The notes: generated from the letters alone by a model not told the origin. Positions 1 through 8,953 are shown, counted from the first letter of the stretch. The stretch: 64,000 nt of DNA from Psychrosphaera haliotis (GCF_009728465.1 NZ_WOCD01000003.1:1178001-1242000), one strand, 5' to 3'. Numbers and translations: made by a program.

Positions 1-100
1 CATCAGTATTGGTTCCGCAATATACCCTGACCACGGCACAGAGCCTGATGATTTATTAATCAAAGCGGATGCAGAGATGTATTCTAGTAAAAATTCGTAA
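1..100 (+). CDS. C-terminal end of a GGDEF-domain protein (partial)
   Basis: An open frame enters from the left edge and ends with TAA at 98-100, giving 32 visible residues. They contain SIGSA followed about 20 residues later by KADAEMYSSK. This matches the last strand and helix of GGDEF domains (usually a S-x-G-[IV]-A strand, then A-D-x-A-x-Y-x-A-K). The rest of the gene, including the GGDEF motif itself, lies outside the window, so whether it is an active diguanylate cyclase cannot be judged. Confidence 0.7.
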   Translation, partial: ISIGSAIYPDHGTEPDDLLIKADAEMYSSKNS

Positions 101-186
101 CGATTCCGGTAGCTTTTTTGGTTCTTAACAGCTAAGTTTATAGAGTTAACCCTTACCCCATAATTAACTAAAAGAACCTTTTTACT

Positions 187-660
187 ATGAATGTAGAGTT
201 TATTAATCCTTTTCTTAGCTCACTAATGAACGTGTTAGAGACCATGGCAATGACCAAGCTTGAGCCTGGTAAACCATCCATGAAAAAAGAAGAGGTATCT
301 AGAGGCGATGTATCAGGCATTATAGGTATGGCAAGTCCTCAAACTAAAGGCTCACTTTCTGTTACTTTTGAAGAGTCATTAGCATTATCTATTATGGAAA
401 AAATGCTTGGGGAACGCCCAGATACAATAAATGAAGAAGTTACCGATATGGTAGGTGAAATTACCAATATGGTAACCGGTGGTGCCAAAAACATGTTAGG
501 TGATAAAGGATACGATTTTAATATGGCGACACCTACTATAGTGTCTGGTAAAAATCATACTATTAGTCACCAATGTGAAAGCTCAACGCTAATCATTCCT
601 TTCACTTCTGAGCATGGCAAAGCTTATATTGAAGTATCTTTCGACGTATTAGTAAAGTGA
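187..660 (+). CDS. cheX: CheX-like chemotaxis phosphatase
   Basis: A 157-residue cytoplasmic protein of the CheC/CheX/FliY phosphatase superfamily. It carries one phosphatase signature, E-I-T-N-M-V-x-G at about residues 91-98, with the Glu and Asn three apart as in the catalytic helix of CheX. Length and the single-helix layout fit CheX rather than two-site CheC. The family removes phosphate from CheY-type receiver domains. No chemotaxis genes lie beside it; the gene to its left is a GGDEF protein. The ATG at 187 follows a stretch without a strong Shine-Dalgarno. Its last 37 bases overlap the 3' end of the convergent gene on the minus strand. Confidence 0.8.
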   Translation: MNVEFINPFLSSLMNVLETMAMTKLEPGKPSMKKEEVSRGDVSGIIGMASPQTKGSLSVTFEESLALSIMEKMLGERPDTINEEVTDMVGEITNMVTGGAKNMLGDKGYDFNMATPTIVSGKNHTISHQCESSTLIIPFTSEHGKAYIEVSFDVLVK

Positions 661-1463
661 TCCCTGTTAGGTAAACCAACGACCTTTGGTGTAAATAGGT
701 GAACTTCCGAGTTTTCACCTTTGCCAAAGGTTGAGTCGTAACTACTAAAGCTCTCTCGCATTGTCATTACCAACCTATTACCAACAACATCAAACCTTTG
801 TAGTCGCGTACCTGCGGCTTTAACAGAAAAAACAACATAAGCCCTTCCACTGCCATTATAGTTGGCCAGTAATTCAATAGGTGTGCCATCAGCTTTAACC
901 GTTAATGTCATTTCTCCATCAAATTTATCTACATATTCACGTGTTCGCTTATTAGTAATAATTGCTTCAACAGGCAATGTAAAGTGTAACTTTGAAGCTC
1001 CTTCAACTTGTTCTTTTAACTTCTCAACTCTTATCAATGTTGCCGATTTTAAAAGCTGATTAAGTGAATCAATTGGCGACAGTAAGTTATTAATATTACT
1101 CATGCTAAAGTCGTTAATGGCATCAATAGTCGGTGTTGAAGCATCTTCATCTTTTAATTTTGCCGCTGACTCTTGCTTCATGTTTTTCAAAACGTTCGTT
1201 GAGTATGACGTCGTTAGTCCATTCATATCCTCTCTAACCATCAACGCAACTTGGCCTGACTTCTCTTTGCGTTTTTTACCGTCACCTTCAACGTTATTAA
1301 ATGACACGACTACATGCCCTGACACAGGTACCGCGCCACCTAGGTCACTGAGTGCGTCATTGAGTTTGTTCATTACTGAGTGAGTTGATATAGCTGTGGC
1401 ACCAGTATCTGGTGAAAGAACAAGAAGTAAAAATACAGCGATGCTAGGTGATAATAATTTCAT
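624..1463 (-). CDS. Exported protein of unknown function
   Basis: I do not recognise the family. The 279-residue product begins with a typical signal peptide (hydrophobic stretch about residues 7-18, likely cleavage near residue 23 after A-T-A), so it is probably periplasmic. The mature part is rich in Lys, Asp and Ser, mixes beta-strand-like segments with short helices, and has no Cys pair or obvious catalytic motif. It looks like a soluble periplasmic or envelope protein. The start is supported by AGGAAT eight bases before the ATG. The 3' end overlaps the tail of cheX by 37 bases. There is no operon partner; nagA upstream is separated by 67 bases. Confidence 0.6.
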   Translation of the reverse strand: MKLLSPSIAVFLLLVLSPDTGATAISTHSVMNKLNDALSDLGGAVPVSGHVVVSFNNVEGDGKKRKEKSGQVALMVREDMNGLTTSYSTNVLKNMKQESAAKLKDEDASTPTIDAINDFSMSNINNLLSPIDSLNQLLKSATLIRVEKLKEQVEGASKLHFTLPVEAIITNKRTREYVDKFDGEMTLTVKADGTPIELLANYNGSGRAYVVFSVKAAGTRLQRFDVVGNRLVMTMRESFSSYDSTFGKGENSEVHLFTPKVVGLPNRDHFTNTSKDTSI

Positions 1464-1530
1464 TTGTAATTCCTATTTACAAAAAGCCCTACTTACATGA
1501 CCAACAAACCTAAAGTAAGTTCATTTTTCA

Positions 1531-2697
1531 CTAATACGTATGGCGTTGAATTAAGTTCAAGTATTCATCCAACTGAATAAAGTTTGCTTCACTGCCTTTA
1601 ACTACTGCGAACTTATTTGCATCTAAGCCTATAAATTCGGCGGGGTAAGTTATCGCCATTTTTAAACATGCTTCATTTGAAAGATGTAAATGTTGTTTTG
1701 TATTTTGAACAGCCATAAGAAGGTTTAAGTGAGCGCCAGCCAGCGTACCGGATTCGTTTGTTAGCTTGCCATTGCACACAGATACCGTTTGATTAAATAA
1801 ATTAAAGCTCGTTTGGTCACTGCCTATAGAAGACATAGCATCAGAGACCAAATACAGCTTACCTGTCTTCTTTTCTGAGCTATCGGGAAATGCGGAGCTA
1901 TTGGTTAGCTGATTTTTTATTTTCCAAGCTAACTTTGCAGAAACATAATCAACATGAAAACCATCTAAAATTATACCAGCATAAACACGCTCGCTATTTA
2001 GTGCCGCACCTACCGCACCTGGCTCTCTTCCGGTAAGCGGAGACATTGCATTATACAAATGAGTAAAACCACTTGCCCCAGCATCTATCGCAGCCTTAAT
2101 GGATACGTACGATGCATTTGTATGGCCAACGGAGACAATACAATTGTTGGCAATTAAGTACTTAATATCCTCTAGCGAGACGGCATCGGGATCTAGTGTT
2201 ATTAGCTTGATACCAATGTCGGATCTTGAATATAACTTTTTCTCTGCATCACCTAGTGTTCGAATAGACACTTCTGGATGCACGCCCTTTTTAGGCTCAC
2301 TGATATGAGGACCTTCAAAGTGAATACCTAAGACACCAGCCAAACCTTGCTCTATAGCAGCGGAAACACTATCCGCAGCTTGTTTCATAACTTCAATTTT
2401 GTCGGTAATCACTGTTGGTAGAATATGAGATGTACCACTAACATTGTGAGCATTCACAATACGCTGCAAGCCATGAATGCTAGGATCATCGTTAAATAAA
2501 ACCGCGCCCCCACCATTAACCTGTAAATCTATAAAACCAGGTGAAAGAATACCATTTAAGGATATTGCCGTTGGGAAGTCAGATAGCAAGGTATTATGAT
2601 GTATCTCATAAACGCAACCGTTTTGAATTTCTAATACTGAATTTTGAATTAAACGATTGCCGTCAAATAAGTATTCTGGCGCTATAAATTTGTTCAT
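1531..2697 (-). CDS. nagA: N-acetylglucosamine-6-phosphate deacetylase NagA
   Basis: Deacetylates GlcNAc-6-phosphate to glucosamine-6-phosphate in amino-sugar and peptidoglycan/chitin recycling. At 388 residues it matches the usual NagA length. Family motifs appear in order: PGFIDLQVNG near the N-terminus, HFEGPHIS (metal-binding Glu), VGHTNA, HLYNAMSP, GIILDGFHV and LVSDAMS with the catalytic Asp. The product is cytoplasmic. In many Alteromonadales nagA sits with nagB, nagK and a chitobiose transporter; none of these is here, so the gene stands alone between a diguanylate cyclase gene and an unknown exported protein. No regulator site was recognised upstream. Confidence 0.93.
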   Translation of the reverse strand: MNKFIAPEYLFDGNRLIQNSVLEIQNGCVYEIHHNTLLSDFPTAISLNGILSPGFIDLQVNGGGAVLFNDDPSIHGLQRIVNAHNVSGTSHILPTVITDKIEVMKQAADSVSAAIEQGLAGVLGIHFEGPHISEPKKGVHPEVSIRTLGDAEKKLYSRSDIGIKLITLDPDAVSLEDIKYLIANNCIVSVGHTNASYVSIKAAIDAGASGFTHLYNAMSPLTGREPGAVGAALNSERVYAGIILDGFHVDYVSAKLAWKIKNQLTNSSAFPDSSEKKTGKLYLVSDAMSSIGSDQTSFNLFNQTVSVCNGKLTNESGTLAGAHLNLLMAVQNTKQHLHLSNEACLKMAITYPAEFIGLDANKFAVVKGSEANFIQLDEYLNLIQRHTY

Positions 2698-2775
2698 AAC
2701 GAGTCTGTTATATAAAAGGTGAGAGTCACTATTGAGTACGTCGTTTTATTTTACTGAATTAAGATAATGCCAAGG

Positions 2776-4059
2776 TTAACTGGGACTGTAAACGGTTACT
2801 TGATTACGGCCATTCGATTTAGATTTATAGAGCGCTATATCGGCTTGTTTTAATAACTCATTGATGGTTCTTGTGGTGAAGTCGCTTTGTGCTATGCCAA
2901 AGCTGCAGGTAAGCTTAAATTCAATATCAGAGCTAACACTGAAAGCACTGTCTTCAATTATTTGTCTCAAAAATTCAACTTTTTTGATTAAAATAGGCGG
3001 TGGATCACCTTCTAAAATAATGACAAACTCTTCACCTCCAATGCGAGCCACGATATCTCTAGCTCGTAAATTTTCTTTTAATAAATCAGTCAAGTGTTTG
3101 AGTACAACATCTCCAACATCATGTCCAAAAGTGTCATTAATAGTTTTAAAATGATCAATATCCATCATGGCCACAATAAAAGAACGTCCAGACTCGTATG
3201 CCGACTCAATAGCTTTACAGCCGTCAGAGTTTAATCCTCTGCGATTCAAAGCCTCAGTCAGCGTGTCTGTTTTCGCTAACTTTTCTAAGTTGAGTGTTTT
3301 ATCTTTAATTTCCGTAATATCACGTTCAATCGAGGCATAATGAGTAACAATACCTTTACTATTTTTGAGTGGAACAATATTTAGGTCGACCCAATAAGGT
3401 TTGCCATCTTTTTTGTAATTGATGACTTCCTCTCTAACAGGTAAAAACTGAGTTAGATGATCCATTATTTTTTTAGTGGTGATCGGGCTGGTTTTTTCAC
3501 CACTAAGTATGGAGGGCGTTTTGCCTATAACTTCTGTACTGCTATACCCCGTTAATTTACTAAATGCTTCATTAACGTATACAATTTCGGGCCCAGCGCC
3601 TTTAGTATCAACAGCTTGGCTAATTATGACGGCATCATTCGCTTTTGCGACAATGTCTTTAAATGGGATAATTTCTTTTTGGTCAGAGATGTTTGTAAAC
3701 GTGAGAACGTAATTATCTAACTGCGTTTTCGTGCTTTTTTCTATGTAAGCGTTACATAAAAACCATGAGTAAACGTTGGTTGTGTGATTCAGAACCCCAA
3801 TTTCATAATTGCACAGTGGCTTTTGTGTTCGAGCAACAACAACTGCGGGAAACTCTTCTGTAGCCAGTAAGTCTCCGTGTTTATCTACAATAGTCCAAAA
3901 CGGGTCGGTGATAAGATTAGAGGTTTCAAGATCACTAGTGAGACCAAGCCAGTTAATACAGGTTTGATTTGCATATTCTATTTTAAACTCGTTATTAAAT
4001 ACAATTATGCCAATTGTTAATGAGTCTAGTAGTTGTTCATGATCTATTGTTAAATTCAT
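2776..4059 (-). CDS. PAS-PAS-GGDEF diguanylate cyclase
   Basis: A 427-residue cytoplasmic protein with no signal or membrane segment. It has an N-terminal PAS-like domain (about residues 8-125), a second PAS (about 135-255, with YVNEAFSKLTGY and a GKTPSILSG segment where LOV proteins have their flavin Cys; the Cys is absent, so it is not expected to be a photosensor), then GGDEF (about 263-425). The active site is GGEEF and the inhibitory I-site R-A-R-D lies five residues before it, so an active, product-inhibited c-di-GMP synthase is expected. The start overlaps the 3' end of alr by 23 bases, implying co-transcription with dnaB-alr. What the PAS domains sense is unknown. Confidence 0.88.
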   Translation of the reverse strand: MNLTIDHEQLLDSLTIGIIVFNNEFKIEYANQTCINWLGLTSDLETSNLITDPFWTIVDKHGDLLATEEFPAVVVARTQKPLCNYEIGVLNHTTNVYSWFLCNAYIEKSTKTQLDNYVLTFTNISDQKEIIPFKDIVAKANDAVIISQAVDTKGAGPEIVYVNEAFSKLTGYSSTEVIGKTPSILSGEKTSPITTKKIMDHLTQFLPVREEVINYKKDGKPYWVDLNIVPLKNSKGIVTHYASIERDITEIKDKTLNLEKLAKTDTLTEALNRRGLNSDGCKAIESAYESGRSFIVAMMDIDHFKTINDTFGHDVGDVVLKHLTDLLKENLRARDIVARIGGEEFVIILEGDPPPILIKKVEFLRQIIEDSAFSVSSDIEFKLTCSFGIAQSDFTTRTINELLKQADIALYKSKSNGRNQVTVYSPS

Positions 4060-5139
4060 TTTTTACCCGAGAGAAGCGTTTTTCTACTCGCCCTGTAACT
4101 CCACATAACAATTCATAAGGGACTGTTTTAGCATAGTCTGCAATTGTTTCTAAAGGCAAATTTTCGCCCCAAAGAATTGCTTCGTCACCCACGTTTATTG
4201 TTTTTTCATTACCAATATCAATTGAGATCATATCCATTGATACTCTTCCTGATAATGGATATTTTACGCCGTTAACTAAAATAGGAGTGCCGTTTTCTGC
4301 ATTCCTAGGATAACCATCGCCATATCCTATGGCTATCACAGCTAAACGCGTGTCTTCTTTTGCAACCCAAGTGGCACCATATCCAACACTTTGCCCTTTT
4401 TTACTTCTCGAATCGCAATGATGCTCGACTTTAGTGTCATCACTGGTTTTAATTCATAATTTGAGGCACTTGTATTATTCACTGGCGATACGCCATAAAG
4501 CATGATGCCTGGGCGAACCCATTGATGATGACTATTTTTAATAGACAATATGGCAGCCGAGTTTGCAAAAGAGCATTCACCTTTATGGTGATTTTGTAGC
4601 TCTTCAAATACCGAAAATTGATAATCATTTAACGAGTGTGTGACGTCGTCGGCGCAACCAAAGTGGCTCATTAAAATAGGCTCACCTAAGATATTCTTGT
4701 GCCTAGATATTTTTTCTCTTATCGCAGGAAACGTCTCAGGAGGTAAACCTAGTCGATGCATGCCGGTATCAACCTTTAACCAAACTCTCACCGAGCGTGG
4801 TATGTCGGCCGCCATAAAATCATCAAACTGTTGCTCCGTATGAAGAACCGTATCTAAACCAAGGTTAGAAATAATTTGTAATTCATCAGCTTCAAAAAAG
4901 CCTTCAAGCAAAACTATTGGTTTGGTAATACCCGCCGCTCTTAGTGCGACAGCTTCGGAAAGTCTGGCAACACCAAAGGCGTCGGCTTGATGGAGGCTTT
5001 TTGCAATTTCAGTGGTGCCGTGGCCATATGCATTTGCTTTTAACATTGCCAAAATTTTACTGTTTGGGGCATTACGCTTAACAACGAGTAAATTATGTTG
5101 TAACGATTCTAAATTTATTTCAGCAACTGCAATTTTCAT
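4037..5139 (-). pseudogene. alr: Alanine racemase, split by a -1 frameshift
   Basis: PLP enzyme converting L-Ala to D-Ala for peptidoglycan. The first frame (5139 to 4342, 265 residues) carries MLKANAYGHG with the PLP lysine K34, then stops after an out-of-frame tail. The second frame (down to 4037) continues with IGYGDGYPR and the C-terminal beta domain. The break lies in an A run (forward strand T6 at about 4399-4404). The minus strand reads GTA AAA AAG GGC; one extra A, or a -1 slip, restores K-K-G-Q-S-V-G-Y-G-A-T-W, which includes the catalytic Tyr. Neither separate ORF contains that Tyr. The site is A_AAA_AAG in the same phase as the dnaX slippery site. It may be a mutation, an assembly error, or recoding. 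It follows dnaB by 9 bases. Confidence 0.85.
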
Positions 5140-5148
5140 GTTTTTGGA

Positions 5149-6549
5149 TTAATCCTCGATGATGGCATTACCAGCGTAGTTATCAAATCTTGAATAATGA
5201 AGTTGGGTGGTTAGTCTAATACGACCTATAGGACCGTTACGGTGCTTACCAATAATAATTTCCGCGGTACCTTTGTCGGCCGAGTCTTCGTGATAAACCT
5301 CGTCTCTGTAGATAAACATAATTAAGTCAGCATCTTGCTCAATTGAGCCTGATTCCCTTAAATCTGAGTTTACCGGACGTTTGTCTGCACGTTGTTCTAG
5401 TCCACGGTTAAGCTGAGCTAGTGCAATAATAGGAATGTTTAATTCTTTTGCGAGTGCTTTTAATGACGCGGAGATATCGGCGATTTCTAATGTACGGTTG
5501 TCTTTATACTCTGGAGAGCGCATTAGCTGAAGGTAATCAATCATGATCATGGACAAACCACCGTGCTCACGAGCAATACGTCTTGCGCGAGATCTCACTT
5601 CAGTTGGCGTAAGGCCAGATGAGTCATCTATGTATAGCTTACCGCTTTCCTGCATTATCCCAAGCGTACTTGCTAAGCGAGCCCAATCGTCATCATCTAA
5701 GTTACCGGTTCTTACTTTAGTTTGATCAATACGGCCTAATGAGGCAAGCATTCTCATCATGATTGAATCGGCTGGCATCTCTAAGCTGAATACTAATGCT
5801 GGGTAGTCAGATGTTAGCGCGGCAGTCTCCACCAAGTTCATGGCGAACGTTGTTTTACCCATTGATGGACGAGCGGCAACTATAATAAGGTCTGAGTTTT
5901 GAAAACCACTGGTCATTTTGTCGAGGTCAGAGAAACCGCTCGTTAAGCCCGTTATACCGTTGTTATCACTGCGCATTAACTCTTCAATTCGGTCAACGGT
6001 AGAACTCAAAATAGAATTTAGATCTTTTGGTCCTTCATTGGCGTTCTCTCGTTGCTCAGCAATTTTGAATACCTTTGACTCTGCAAAATCTAACAGTTCT
6101 TCACTGCTTCGACCTTCAGGGTTGTAACATGCGTCAGCAACTTCATTTGCCGTGCCTATTAACTCTCTTACTACAGCTCGTTCTCTTACAATCTCGGCAT
6201 AAGCAACAATGTTTGCAGCACTTGGTGTGTTTTTCGCTATTTCACCTAAGTAAGCAAAACCGCCAACACCTTCTAATAGTTTGTCTTTTTCTAATGCTTC
6301 GGAAACCGTAATTAAGTCGATAGGGTTATTTTGTAATACTAGTCCCGCCATGGCGTTAAAAATGGCTTTGTGCTGACGTAAATAAAAGTCGTCTTTAACA
6401 ACTTTTTCAGCTACCCGATCCCACGCATTATTGTCTAGCATCAGACCACCAAGTACAGATTGTTCCGCCTCAATTGAATGTGGTGGTAACTTTAGAGAAT
6501 CAACTTGCTCTTTTTGCTCTCTACTTGGTTTATAAGAAGACTTTGCCAT
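5149..6549 (-). CDS. dnaB: Replicative DNA helicase DnaB
   Basis: Hexameric 5'-3' helicase of the replication fork. The 466-residue protein has the N-terminal DnaB domain (about 22-125, starting PHSIEAEQSVLGGLM), a linker, and the RecA-like C-terminal domain with Walker A ARPSMGKT at about 226-233, Walker B MIMIDYLQLM, and the conserved ALAQLNRGLE and LRESGSIEQDAD motifs. No intein is present. The order dnaB-alr is the same as in E. coli. An AGG lies upstream of the ATG, and a sigma-70-like promoter can be placed at about 6608-6636. Confidence 0.97.
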   Translation of the reverse strand: MAKSSYKPSREQKEQVDSLKLPPHSIEAEQSVLGGLMLDNNAWDRVAEKVVKDDFYLRQHKAIFNAMAGLVLQNNPIDLITVSEALEKDKLLEGVGGFAYLGEIAKNTPSAANIVAYAEIVRERAVVRELIGTANEVADACYNPEGRSSEELLDFAESKVFKIAEQRENANEGPKDLNSILSSTVDRIEELMRSDNNGITGLTSGFSDLDKMTSGFQNSDLIIVAARPSMGKTTFAMNLVETAALTSDYPALVFSLEMPADSIMMRMLASLGRIDQTKVRTGNLDDDDWARLASTLGIMQESGKLYIDDSSGLTPTEVRSRARRIAREHGGLSMIMIDYLQLMRSPEYKDNRTLEIADISASLKALAKELNIPIIALAQLNRGLEQRADKRPVNSDLRESGSIEQDADLIMFIYRDEVYHEDSADKGTAEIIIGKHRNGPIGRIRLTTQLHYSRFDNYAGNAIIED

Positions 6550-6607
6550 GTATTGCCAGACCTAATATTTAAATATTTGAGTACATTTGAAAATGTAATG
6601 AACTGAC

Positions 6608-6636
6608 ATTTTATGGGTAATAGTAACTAACCGCAA
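6608..6636 (-). promoter_or_regulatory. Candidate sigma-70 promoter for dnaB
   Basis: On the minus strand TTGCGG (6636-6631) and TAAAAT (6613-6608) are separated by 17 bases, about 60 bases before the dnaB start. The -10 matches five of six positions and the -35 about half. It lies just downstream of the terminator of the preceding operon, which supports an independent start for dnaB-alr-GGDEF. This was found by eye only. Confidence 0.4.
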
Positions 6637-6641
6637 TAACA

Positions 6642-6674
6642 ATAAACCACAAGATTTTTGGTCTTGTGGTTTAT
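6642..6674 (-). terminator. Terminator after the sigma / anti-sigma / DUF4097 operon
   Basis: A 13-base inverted repeat (arms 6642-6654 and 6662-6674, loop 7 bases) is perfect. On the minus strand it is followed by TGTTATTG. It lies about 50 bases past the stop of the DUF4097 gene and before the dnaB promoter. The T tract is modest, so it may be inefficient or bidirectional. Confidence 0.65.
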
Positions 6675-6724
6675 TTATCTTTTGTATCAGCTTTGTTGGT
6701 AATTGACAGAGGCTTTATTGCCAA

Positions 6725-7687
6725 TTAGTCCTTTTTAAGGATACTAATATCACCATTCACTGTATTCATATCAAACTTTATAAGTGCACCTGCGGTTTCG
6801 AATTCTAATGATTCACCTGGTCCATATCTGTTTTTCTTTGACTGCTTGCTTGTTAGTTTATTTACGATATCACCACCAGTATGAGTCTCTATTTGAAACC
6901 TACCAGAAATACTTGCAGGAACATAAAGGTCAACCTCTCCACCCACCGTAGAAATATAAACTTTGCCTTTTTTATCGTAGCTATAATCTAGTTTCACATC
7001 GCCATTAACAGTGTTAATTTCAGCGTCAGGAACCCCTCTCAACATTAAGTTCATATCGCCATTCACGTTGTCGATGGACAAATCTTGAGCGGTAGTTTCA
7101 ATATTAATATCGCCGTTTACTGTGCTGACTTCCATTTCGCCTTGGCTGTTTTTGTCATCAACTTTGCCATTAACAGTACTTAACGTGATAGCACCATCTA
7201 AATCTCGGCTTTTAATTCGGCCATTGACGGTTTCAAGGTTAATTCTCTTTTTAAGGTCCGATGCGCTAATATTTCCGTTAACGGTATTAATACGTGAGCT
7301 GCCAACGATGCCTTCTACGTCAATTGAAACATTTACCCCTTCAAACCTTAGGTCACTTTGCTTAGGGACATAAAACGTAAGTGCAGCACTAGAATCTTTC
7401 CAGTTACCCCAGCGTTGTTCTGGCATTTCCACTTTAAAAATGACCCTATTGCTGTTGCTTTCAAATTGATAACCGTCAGCTTGGTCATCTAATTCACCAA
7501 CCACTCTTACTTCGTTTTTGTCCCAACTTTTAATAGTGACAACACCCGTCATAACATCAATGGATACTCGACCATCCGCTTTTGCGGTAAGTGTTTCATC
7601 TATTTTCTCGCCTGCCCTCAAAGTTGCAGAAGAAAAAACAATGACGCTTAATAAGCTAAATTTCAGTAGACTCTTAGTTAAATTCAT
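6725..7687 (-). CDS. Exported DUF4097-type beta-repeat protein
   Basis: Signal peptide (about residues 1-25 from MNLTKS, ending S-A-T-L-R-A) followed by a DUF4097-like domain of short repeated strands. The motif TVNG or a close variant occurs about eight times at roughly 15-25 residue spacing, typical of the right-handed beta-helix or adhesin-like fold of this family, whose biochemical role is unknown. A longer frame reaches 7771, but the ATG at 7687 has AGGA nine bases upstream and starts directly at the signal peptide, so I chose it. It is the third gene of an ECF sigma/anti-sigma operon, which suggests an envelope stress or surface role (inference). Confidence 0.8.
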   Translation of the reverse strand: MNLTKSLLKFSLLSVIVFSSATLRAGEKIDETLTAKADGRVSIDVMTGVVTIKSWDKNEVRVVGELDDQADGYQFESNSNRVIFKVEMPEQRWGNWKDSSAALTFYVPKQSDLRFEGVNVSIDVEGIVGSSRINTVNGNISASDLKKRINLETVNGRIKSRDLDGAITLSTVNGKVDDKNSQGEMEVSTVNGDINIETTAQDLSIDNVNGDMNLMLRGVPDAEINTVNGDVKLDYSYDKKGKVYISTVGGEVDLYVPASISGRFQIETHTGGDIVNKLTSKQSKKNRYGPGESLEFETAGALIKFDMNTVNGDISILKKD

Positions 7688-7706
7688 TACAATTATTCCT
7701 ACTCTG

Positions 7707-8198
7707 TTAAATTTGAATATATTTAGGTTGATGACTTTTCGCAATAATATCGAGCTGTCGTTGATATACATGCGTTAACATTTTCATCAATGCTGGGTCA
7801 CCAGGCTGCGACTTCAATGCTTGCTTTAGTGATTGCTCAGCCTGCTCTAACTCTTTTAAAGACTGTTGCCAGTTATTTGTTATTTGAGGGTGGTCACTCA
7901 CTCTTTTTAAAAGCTGTTGTTTTTGCAGCTCAAAACTGGCCGTTACGGGCTCTAACCATGGCATGGTGTCTGTATTTGGATTGGAGCCATTAATGTAAAA
8001 GCCCGCTAAAAAAGCAATCGGTAAAAATGCTGCTGCTATACTTTTCCAATTTGAGTAAATCGTAGGCTTTGCGTGTTCTTGCTCAGTTTTAGCTACGGCT
8101 TGCTCTATACCAGCCCAAAGATCGCGACTCGGCTCTAACTCTTTAGGTAAGTCGTTGATTGCTTGCTCAAGAGCTTGCTCATTGCTTGAATAATTCAT
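7707..8198 (-). CDS. Putative membrane-anchored anti-sigma factor
   Basis: A 163-residue protein with an acidic N-terminal cytoplasmic part (about 1-50), one membrane helix (about 53-69) and a Gln/Leu-rich helical periplasmic part (about 85-150) that looks coiled-coil. No zinc-finger H-x3-C-x2-C of the ZAS type is present. Function is inferred from its place: its ATG overlaps the TAA of the sigma gene (TAATG), the usual arrangement of sigma and cognate anti-sigma, and the architecture fits a one-helix anti-sigma protein. Sequence alone does not prove it binds the sigma factor. Confidence 0.65.
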   Translation of the reverse strand: MNYSSNEQALEQAINDLPKELEPSRDLWAGIEQAVAKTEQEHAKPTIYSNWKSIAAAFLPIAFLAGFYINGSNPNTDTMPWLEPVTASFELQKQQLLKRVSDHPQITNNWQQSLKELEQAEQSLKQALKSQPGDPALMKMLTHVYQRQLDIIAKSHQPKYIQI

Positions 8199-8824
8199 TA
8201 GGCAACCACTCCTCTATTTTGTTCTTCTAACGTTAAGGCCTCTTTTAATAGCTTTTTCGCTCTGTGATACTGAGCTTTGCTCGACCCTACCGCAATATTT
8301 AATTCTTTTGATATTTCTTCATGACGCCAACCTTCAATGGCAAACAAAACAAATACAATACGAGCTTGCTGCGGTAAATTGGCGATATGTTTGTCCAACC
8401 CACTTCTAAATAAAGCAAAATCATGTTGCTCGTCATTTGTTGGAATAGTGTCAACCATGGCTTCACCTGACGTGCTGTCTTTATCAACAAACCAACTTTG
8501 CCACCAACGTTTTTGTTTACGCATATAATTTATCGCTTGGAAACTCGTAACAGAATAAAGCCAAGTGCTAAATTGACTATCACCTTGGAAGTTTCCGATT
8601 TTTTTCCAAACCTGCACAAACACCTCTTGGCATATGTCTTCCGCTAATTCCGCGTCACCAGAGAGCCTGTAACACAGCGCATAAACCTGTTTACCATACT
8701 TGTCGTAAAGTGGCTTTAACGCAGTTTGTTTGCCCTGCTTTAATTGCTCTATCCAACCTTGCTCATCATCAGCATTGTTTTGACGTTGCTTAAACGCTGC
8801 AGGTTGAATTACATTTCCAGTCAC
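8198..8824 (-). CDS. ECF-type RNA polymerase sigma factor
   Basis: A 208-residue sigma-70 family protein with region 2 (about residues 35-100, including AEDICQEVFVQVWKKIG and the -10 recognition segment FSTWLYSVTSFQAINYMRK) and region 4 (about 145-195, with the helix-turn-helix WRHEEISKELNIAVGSSKAQ). Regions 1 and 3 are absent, as in ECF factors. The start is GTG at 8824 with AGGA six bases upstream. It is translationally coupled to the putative anti-sigma gene and followed by a DUF4097 gene, so the three probably form one regulon-control operon. The inducing signal is unknown; autoregulation is likely but no promoter was assigned. Confidence 0.88.
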   Translation of the reverse strand: MTGNVIQPAAFKQRQNNADDEQGWIEQLKQGKQTALKPLYDKYGKQVYALCYRLSGDAELAEDICQEVFVQVWKKIGNFQGDSQFSTWLYSVTSFQAINYMRKQKRWWQSWFVDKDSTSGEAMVDTIPTNDEQHDFALFRSGLDKHIANLPQQARIVFVLFAIEGWRHEEISKELNIAVGSSKAQYHRAKKLLKEALTLEEQNRGVVA

Positions 8825-8908
8825 GGTCCTATGCTCACTATATATTTGTCATTATTTTTGTTTGTTATAGCTTTAGTAACCATCAAACCAAAAAAGGTTT
8901 AAACAGGC

Positions 8909-8936
8909 AAAAAAAAAGACCTTAAAAAGGCCTTTT
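8909..8936 (-). terminator. Rho-independent terminator after PEP-CTERM gene 1
   Basis: Arms 8914-8921 and 8929-8936 pair fully on the minus strand if one G-U wobble is allowed, with a 7-base loop. The minus-strand transcript then runs into a U tract (forward A run at 8909-8913 and beyond). It lies just past the stop at 8954. Confidence 0.8.
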
Positions 8937-8953
8937 CTTTATTTAGTAATAAG

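Noticed and set aside
3480-3560. PAS domain of the cyclase as a LOV photosensor
   Set aside because: The segment GKTPSILSG lacks the flavin-binding Cys.
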